Shown: positions 7,444 through 11,054 of the stretch, one piece after another
Position numbering within the stretch: position 1 is the first letter of the stretch
Layout: every line of letters begins with the position of its first letter
Assembly: GCA_945882475.1 (NCBI GenBank)
Contig: CAMCWJ010000062.1
Coordinates: forward strand, 1-11,054
Direction: 5' to 3'
Origin: Bifidobacterium breve
GTDB lineage: Bacteria > Actinomycetota > Actinomycetes > Mycobacteriales > Mycobacteriaceae
DNA length: 11,054 bases
Notes under the pieces: model-generated
Database searches by the model: none
Told to the model about the DNA's origin: nothing
Seen by the model: the letters and a program-made list of their open reading frames with translations, nothing else
Program-made: the position numbers and the translations under genes

Positions 7444-7455
7444 CCACGATAGTGG
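7444..7455 (-). promoter_or_regulatory. Possible -10/operator region of the small Cys-rich gene
   Basis: CCAC (7444-7447) and GTGG (7452-7455) flank four bases; read on the - strand the centre contains TATCGT, which fits a TANNNT -10 element, about 45 nt before the start codon. No good -35 is visible. A symmetric site over a -10 could be a repressor operator, but no known metal-sensor motif (CsoR/RicR or SmtB type) is recognisable here. Confidence 0.22.
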
Positions 7456-7489
7456 CCCGCTGTATTGGCAGCCAGCAGAAGTGCGCGAA

Positions 7490-7518
7490 TGTTCACCAGG
7501 TGCCTGCTCAAGTACGGT
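7490..7518 (+). promoter_or_regulatory. Probable promoter of the tRNA gene
   Basis: TGTTCA (7490-7495) and TACGGT (7513-7518) are separated by 17 nt and would start transcription about 6 nt before the mature tRNA. The -10 fits TANNNT; the -35 is a weak match. Confidence 0.4.
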
Positions 7519-7530
7519 CTTGTGCCATAT

Positions 7531-7604
7531 GCCCCCATAGCCCAATTGGCAGAGGCAGCGGACTTAAAATCCGCACAGTGTCGGTTCGAGTCCGACTGGG
7601 GGCA
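7531..7604 (+). tRNA. tRNA-Leu (anticodon UAA)
   Basis: The 74-nt sequence folds as a cloverleaf. The acceptor stem is GCCCCCA (7531-7537) with TGGGGGC (7597-7603) and discriminator A7604. The D arm pairs GCC (7540-7542) with GGC (7554-7556). The anticodon arm is GCGGA-CTTAAAA-TCCGC with UAA at 7564-7566, and the T arm is GTCGG-TTCGAGT-CCGAC. UAA reads UUA leucine codons, which are rare in such GC-rich genomes. CCA is not encoded. The variable region (7575-7579, ACAGT) is only 5 nt, class I style, although bacterial leucine tRNAs normally have a long class II arm. Discriminator A agrees with leucine identity. An integrase gene next to the 3' end marks this tRNA as a phage or island attachment target. 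Confidence 0.93.
7580..7604 (+). other. Putative integrase attachment site (T arm and 3' end of the tRNA)
   Basis: Tyrosine integrases of phages and islands commonly use the T arm and 3' end of a tRNA as the core. The integrase gene lies 77 nt away with its 3' end facing the tRNA, the usual attL layout. Reading the rest of the window by eye I found no second copy of this segment, so the other end is either outside the window or lost. Confidence 0.35.
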
Positions 7605-7652
7605 CGACCTGATCTCGGTTTATCTTACTGAGGCCAGTTTATTAGCCGAGCT

Positions 7653-7673
7653 AGATTGTCACAGATTGTCACA
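7653..7673 (+). repeat. Tandem 10-bp repeat between tRNA and integrase, possible arm-type sites
   Basis: AGATTGTCAC occurs twice back to back (7653-7662 and 7663-7672), followed by A. It lies between the putative att core and the integrase stop codon, where arm-type integrase binding sites (short direct repeats) are expected. The sequence is also visibly AT-richer than the surroundings. Function is inferred from position. Confidence 0.5.
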
Positions 7674-7681
7674 ACTGCCTG

Positions 7682-8590
7682 CTAACTCGTTTTCGGCGAC
7701 GACCGCCGCCGCCGCCGCTCCGGGCGGCTGAGGCTGTTCCCCGCATCTTTCAGTGCATCGTCCTGGGAGTGGACGTAGACGGCCATCGTGAACGCGGCGC
7801 TGGCGTGCCCGAGCCAGGCCGCGATCACCGCGATCGGGACACCGCGAAGGTGCATCAACGTGCCGCAGGTATGGCGCGCATCGTGCAGGCGAACCTGTTT
7901 GATCTTCAGCTTCTTGAGCATCTGGCCCCAGCGGTAGTAGAGCAGGTTCGGGTGGTACGGGAGTCCAGTCTCGTCGCAGGCGACATAGCCGCCCTCGCAG
8001 TACCCCGGCCCGAACGCCAGGCGTTCCTCGGCCTGCCGCTTGCGCGCCACCTTGAGCACCTCGACCACTTCGTCGGGCAGGGGCAGTGTCCGCCGGGACG
8101 CCTTCGATTTTGGCGTGCCGGTGGCGATCTTGCTACCGACAGCGACCCGGTTCTCGGCAACCCGCACCGAATGGGGGGCCAGGGCGTCGTCGCCGTCGCC
8201 GACCGGCTTGCCGGTGAGGTTGACGTTGTCCCATCGCAGCCCGGCGATCTCACCACGCCGTAGCCCGTAGAGAGCGAGCGTCCAGAGGTGCCTATCGCGG
8301 CAGTCGTGGTCGAGGATCTTGAGCATCTGGGCCGAGGTGAGTGTGGCCTTGGTCTTCGGCTCGCCAGCTACCCGGTCGACGAGGTCGGCGACGTTCCGAA
8401 CCAGGTTGCCCTGCCGCATCTGGTCGTCGAGGATCGTGGCGACGAGGTAGAGCAGGTAATTGCACGACCGCGGCGACCATTTGCGTTTGCAGCCCTTGGC
8501 CTCCCCGCTGCGCAGCCGGCCCACGAGGCCGTCGAGGTCTGCTTTCGACAGCCTCTGCACTTCGACGTGGCCAAGTTCGGCCCGTAGCAC
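7682..8590 (-). CDS. Tyrosine recombinase/integrase, N-terminally truncated
   Basis: This is a phage-type site-specific integrase, probably the enzyme that inserted an element into the adjacent tRNA. Numbering from the GTG at 8590 gives 302 residues. Residues 1-75 are the latter part of a SAM-like core-binding domain (LGHVEVQRLSKADLDGLVGR); the catalytic domain runs from ~80 to ~280. All active-site residues are present: Arg111 (YGLRRGEIAGLRW), a Lys in TPKSKASRRTLPL (Lys161 or Lys163), His236 and Arg239 (RLHDARHTCG), His262 (WLGHASA) and Tyr272 (MAVYVHS). The tail is Arg-rich. Related phage integrases are usually 370-400 residues, so the N-terminal arm-binding domain and part of the core-binding domain are missing. 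The frame stays open upstream to a TAG at 8687-8689 without a start codon, and core-domain-like residues (SKLKVLRAELG) continue past the GTG, pointing to a 5'-truncated gene that is likely non-functional. Confidence 0.85.
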   Translation of the reverse strand: MLRAELGHVEVQRLSKADLDGLVGRLRSGEAKGCKRKWSPRSCNYLLYLVATILDDQMRQGNLVRNVADLVDRVAGEPKTKATLTSAQMLKILDHDCRDRHLWTLALYGLRRGEIAGLRWDNVNLTGKPVGDGDDALAPHSVRVAENRVAVGSKIATGTPKSKASRRTLPLPDEVVEVLKVARKRQAEERLAFGPGYCEGGYVACDETGLPYHPNLLYYRWGQMLKKLKIKQVRLHDARHTCGTLMHLRGVPIAVIAAWLGHASAAFTMAVYVHSQDDALKDAGNSLSRPERRRRRSSPKTS

Positions 8591-8623
8591 CTTGAGCTTG
8601 GAGCGGCACTGTCCTTCGGCAGC

Positions 8624-8872
8624 GTGATCACCGCATTGACGGACGACGGCGCGATCGTCATCGCTAAGGACGACGACTCGGTGGCCCTACCGTTGGAGGT
8701 GGCGGTCGAAATCGCCGCCGAAACCCTCCGAATGCTGCTCGACGAGCAAGGGCTACGCAACCATCGCGGTCAGGCCCTGGCCGACTATCTGGGGAAGACC
8801 GACGAGAACGACCTGCGGTACATCCTGAGCAGGATTTCCGATCCCGAAGGGCCTACTTTCACGCGCTGCTAA
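8624..8872 (+). CDS. Hypothetical 82-aa protein, possibly a truncated gene remnant
   Basis: I do not recognise this protein. The GTG start gives 82 residues, acidic and without a signal peptide or membrane helix: SVITALTDDGAIVIAKDDDS, then a likely amphipathic helix (LPLEVAVEIAAETLRMLLDE), then QALADYLGKTDENDLRYILS and a short tail. Its residue make-up is plausible for a folded protein rather than an antisense shadow. No clear Shine-Dalgarno precedes the start (a GGAG lies ~20 nt upstream), and the frame is open back to 8588, so the N-terminus may have been lost. It faces the integrase head to head with no room for promoters, consistent with a junction where two truncated genes were joined. 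It may instead be a small phage or island gene. Confidence 0.5.
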   Translation: MITALTDDGAIVIAKDDDSVALPLEVAVEIAAETLRMLLDEQGLRNHRGQALADYLGKTDENDLRYILSRISDPEGPTFTRC

Positions 8873-9268
8873 CTACCAGCGACAAATCCATTAGGGAACG
8901 CGGGGCCTCGAGGGACTGCCCACCATCGGCGATCTCCCGCCTTTACGTTCTTGGGCCAAGCCCCCTGATGGTCTGCCGCCGATGTCGCCATGATCGGACC
9001 CCGTGACTTGGTCCACGGTGGGCGAGAGTTTGTTTCGGTTTTTGCTGGCGAAGCATATCCGGTCGGGTTCTCCGAGCTGGCCAGCTGACCCTCAGCGAAC
9101 CGCATCAAATTGTTTCTGTGCGCGGTGCCGCGGGAGGAATGTCCGCGCGACGCCGACGGCAAACGTGGCGATCCAGTCCGGCCCAGGCCCCCTCCAAATT
9201 TGCATCTAGCTGGCTATCGGTTGTTAAGCAGATGGACATTTTCAGGACACCGCCTTGGCGCGCCTTTG
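8873..9268. other. About 400 bp with no gene seen
   Basis: No reading frame here has convincing coding character on either strand. A 97-codon - strand frame (8869-9162) has unlikely composition, overlaps the end of the 82-aa ORF by a few bases and lacks a ribosome binding site. Parts are AT-richer than the core genes (e.g. 9025-9060 and 9195-9245). I see no tRNA copy, no insertion-sequence ends and no long inverted repeat. It is probably decayed element DNA plus the upstream region of the surface protein gene. Confidence 0.4.
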
Positions 9269-9320
9269 CCCTAATCTTCCGCGGGGTGTGACGACCCTAA
9301 TCTTCCGCTGGGTGTGACGA
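9269..9320 (+). repeat. 26-bp tandem duplication in the leader of the surface protein gene
   Basis: Two adjacent 26-bp copies (9269-9294 and 9295-9320) begin CCCTAATCTTCCGC and end GGGTGTGACGA; they differ at one base (G versus T at position 15). Each contains TAATCT (9272-9277 and 9298-9303), which fits a TANNNT -10 element. The second copy ends 12 nt before the start codon at 9333. The duplication may therefore have doubled a promoter or a regulator site. Confidence 0.7.
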
Positions 9321-9326
9321 GAGGAA
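9319..9326 (+). promoter_or_regulatory. Ribosome binding site of the surface protein gene
   Basis: GAGAGGAA precedes two in-frame ATG codons, at 9327 and 9333. AGAGG is 2 nt from the first and 8 nt from the second, so 9333 is preferred; the difference is two residues. Confidence 0.55.
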
Positions 9327-9332
9327 ATGTTA

Positions 9333-11054
9333 ATGGATTCGCAAGGTACGCAGCAGGTTTCGGTTACCGGCTCGGTAAAGGCTGGGCGTCGTTCCGCCCG
9401 GCGTCGCCGCCAACCGTATGCGTGGCTGGGTGCCAGCGCCCTGACGTTGGGTGTGGGGGTGGCGTTGGCTGGAGCTGGCACCGCCCACGCCGATGACAGT
9501 CCTTCGGTGGACTCGGCGAGGTCGGCGAAGGGTTCGGCCTCGTCGGCCCCGGCCTCGCGCGGGCCGGTCCGTCGTGCCGGTGATTCGGCGGCTGACAGCA
9601 CGCCCGGCGATGGCTCCTCATCATCGGCGACATCGGCCGCGCGGTCGGCGGGCAGTGCGTCGCGCGGTGACGCGGCCCGGCCGGCGCGGGTGCGCTCGGC
9701 GGCGGTCCGGACCGCTACGGCGGCCGCCAACGCGTCGTCCGCGGCGTCAGCGTCTTCCGCTGTACCAGCGGGTGCTGCTGCGCCGGCGGGTGCCGCCACC
9801 ACCACGGCCCGATCGACCGACACGATGTCGTCGCGCGTTCGTGGCGCCACGGCCCGGAATATCGCAGCGCTAGACACCCCCGGATCAGGGTTGGCCTACG
9901 CAACATATCCGGCCGCACCGCTGAACCCCCGCGACTACGGCCCATTACTCGGTGCGCTGGTGCGGCTGAGCAACGAAATCCAATACGTCACCGCCGATCA
10001 GAAACCGTCTCTCAGTCCCGTCCAACTGCCGTCGGCCCCGTCGCAAACGCTGGTCGCCGGCAGCCTGAATGCCTATAGCACCAGCGGTGCCCCGTTCTCT
10101 GTCGCGGTCACCGGCCAACCCACCAACGGCATAGTCACGATCGATTCGTCGTCTGGGTCGTACGTCTACACTCCGAATGCCGAACTGGCCGCCGCCGGCG
10201 GCACCGACACATTCACCATCACCGCCACCGACACCGGCTTTCACCCCTTGGCCGCGTTGCTCGGCCAGCCCGCACACGCCACCACCGTGACGGTGCCCGT
10301 CACCGTGGCTGTTGCTTCACCCGCGGGTACCACAGGCACCACTGCGTACTACGTGACGAACACCAGCTACAAAACAATGCAAGTCGCCTACTACGACAAA
10401 AACGGGGCGTCACTGTCCCCCGCGGCCGGGACAACCCTAGCGACGGGGGAATCTACAGAATTCCAGATACCAGACGGGAACTCGGTCACTGTTCACTTCA
10501 ACCCAGCTGACGTCAGTCACCAAGGGGTCATCCAAGCTTATGGTGCCAACCTGCCATACGGGGTGGCCGTTAGTCCTGACGGCAAGACCATCTACAGCGT
10601 CGAAACCAGTAGCAGCTGGCGCTCGGTATTAACTTTCCGAGACATACAAAGCGGCCTCGTCGCCGCATCCGTTGAGCTCCACCCGAGCTACGGACACACG
10701 AGTAGTGAGGTTGCTTTGGCGGCAACTCCGGACGGCACCCGCGTTTACGCAATCGACTCAACAGGCAATGTGTCGGTGGTCAGCGTCGTGAGCAAAACTG
10801 TCACCGGCACTGTGTCACTCCGCTACGGGGGCCTCCAGATCGCTGTTAGCCCTGACGGGAAGAAGGCATACATCACAGGAGGGGACGGTGAGCAAGCCTA
10901 CGTATCCGTGCTCGACACTGACCCGTCTAGCGCGAGTTATAACAGTGTAGTGGCCGAAGTAAACGTCGGTGGCTTCGCAGCTGTCGGTGTGGCGGTTAAT
11001 CCCAGTGGGACGAAAGCCTACGTAACAGTCGGCGGGAAATCAGTATCGGTGATC
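9333..11054 (+). CDS. Large exported surface protein: Ala/Ser-rich linker, Ig/VCBS-like domain, YVTN-type beta-propeller (3' end outside window)
   Basis: The frame is open from the ATG to the right edge (574 codons, no stop). Residues 1-53 are a long signal peptide: an Arg-rich n-region (GRRSARRRRQPYAW), a Gly/Ala/Leu core and an AHA-D cleavage site at 53/54, a form I associate with large mycobacterial surface proteins. Residues ~55-178 are a low-complexity Ala/Ser/Arg linker. Residues ~239-329 form an Ig/VCBS-like beta domain (TNGIVTIDSSSGSYVYTPNA, then GGTDTFTITATD). Residues ~335-391 look like a small beta domain (YYVTNTSYKTMQVAYYDKNG). From ~398 come four YVTN/YncE-like repeats: VAVSPDGKTIYSV, LAATPDGTRVYAID, IAVSPDGKKAYITG, VAVNPSGTKAYVTV; a full propeller needs about seven, so more should follow. 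It is probably secreted or cell-wall associated; an adhesive role is only inference. Codon use appears less GC-rich after ~10340. Confidence 0.82.
   Translation, partial: MDSQGTQQVSVTGSVKAGRRSARRRRQPYAWLGASALTLGVGVALAGAGTAHADDSPSVDSARSAKGSASSAPASRGPVRRAGDSAADSTPGDGSSSSATSAARSAGSASRGDAARPARVRSAAVRTATAAANASSAASASSAVPAGAAAPAGAATTTARSTDTMSSRVRGATARNIAALDTPGSGLAYATYPAAPLNPRDYGPLLGALVRLSNEIQYVTADQKPSLSPVQLPSAPSQTLVAGSLNAYSTSGAPFSVAVTGQPTNGIVTIDSSSGSYVYTPNAELAAAGGTDTFTITATDTGFHPLAALLGQPAHATTVTVPVTVAVASPAGTTGTTAYYVTNTSYKTMQVAYYDKNGASLSPAAGTTLATGESTEFQIPDGNSVTVHFNPADVSHQGVIQAYGANLPYGVAVSPDGKTIYSVETSSSWRSVLTFRDIQSGLVAASVELHPSYGHTSSEVALAATPDGTRVYAIDSTGNVSVVSVVSKTVTGTVSLRYGGLQIAVSPDGKKAYITGGDGEQAYVSVLDTDPSSASYNSVVAEVNVGGFAAVGVAVNPSGTKAYVTVGGKSVSVI

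Noticed and set aside
6785..7540. 251-codon + strand frame overlapping the 3' half of ppx2 and running towards the tRNA
   Set aside because: It is the +1 shadow of ppx2 in GC-rich DNA; it lacks family motifs and crosses the terminator hairpin and the Cys-rich gene.
7679..8874. 9-bp direct repeat CTGCTAACT at 7679-7687 and 8866-8874, bracketing the integrase and the 82-aa ORF
   Set aside because: Each copy covers a stop codon of the flanking ORF, and a 9-mer match over this distance is compatible with chance; it does not match the tRNA end expected for an att repeat.
8869..9162. 97-codon - strand frame in the gene-poor stretch
   Set aside because: No ribosome binding site, improbable composition and no recognisable motif.
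8873..9330. Possible attR or second copy of the tRNA 3' end
   Set aside because: Read by eye, no stretch resembles the T arm or the 3' end of the tRNA, so no right boundary of the element can be placed in this window.
9242..9877. 211-codon - strand frame opposite the surface protein N-terminus
   Set aside because: Its Ala/Asp/Arg-rich sequence is the antisense of the Ala/Ser linker; the + strand frame has a signal peptide, a ribosome binding site and continues into clear beta-propeller repeats.
1..11054. CRISPR array, toxin-antitoxin pair, restriction-modification or other defence genes
   Set aside because: No regularly spaced repeats and no recognisable defence proteins were found; the only tandem repeats are the 10-bp and 26-bp pairs described.

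Overview
The window looks like the chromosome of a mycobacterium, most likely a fast-growing, Mycolicibacterium-like species. It is GC-rich, uses GTG starts freely and has 4-8 nt gene overlaps. Its left two thirds match the M. tuberculosis order mfd - mazG - lpqU - eno - Rv1024 (FtsB/DivIC-like) - Rv1025 (DUF501) - ppx2. These assignments come from motif recognition and recalled family knowledge; no database was searched.

Region 1 (1-7232) is conserved core, all on the + strand. It starts inside mfd (transcription-repair coupling factor, C-terminal two thirds). That gene overlaps mazG (nucleotide pool sanitising) by 4 nt. After a 65-nt gap comes a short lipoprotein lytic transglycosylase (lpqU), then eno. 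The run eno - ftsB-like - DUF501 - ppx2 looks like one transcription unit: 29 nt separate eno from ftsB, ftsB overlaps DUF501 by 8 nt, and DUF501 overlaps ppx2 by 4 nt. It puts glycolysis, divisome assembly and polyphosphate/alarmone-type phosphohydrolysis side by side.

Region 2 (7233-7604) holds a perfect 12-bp-stem hairpin that closes ppx2. On the - strand is a 36-codon gene for a six-cysteine, metallothionein-like peptide with a strong ribosome binding site. Next comes a tRNA with anticodon UAA (Leu) whose variable region is unusually short.

Region 3 (7605-about 8872) is a mobile-element remnant at the tRNA. It has a 10-bp tandem repeat that could be integrase arm sites, and a tyrosine recombinase on the - strand that keeps all catalytic residues but lacks its N-terminal DNA-binding part. 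An unrecognised 82-aa ORF lies head to head with it. The two open frames meet at 8590-8690, which looks like a deletion or recombination scar.

Region 4 (8873-11054) starts with about 400 bp in which I see no gene. A 26-bp tandem duplication follows, ending 12 nt before the start of a large exported surface protein that runs off the right edge. That protein has an Arg-rich long signal peptide, an Ala/Ser-rich linker, an Ig/VCBS-like beta domain, a small beta domain and YVTN/YncE-type beta-propeller repeats. Base composition appears to shift between its N- and C-terminal halves, suggesting a mosaic gene.

I did not find a convincing new defence or multi-gene system. The best candidates for something undescribed are the mini-metallothionein gene, the truncated tRNA-linked integrase locus, and the duplicated leader and mosaic structure of the surface protein gene.
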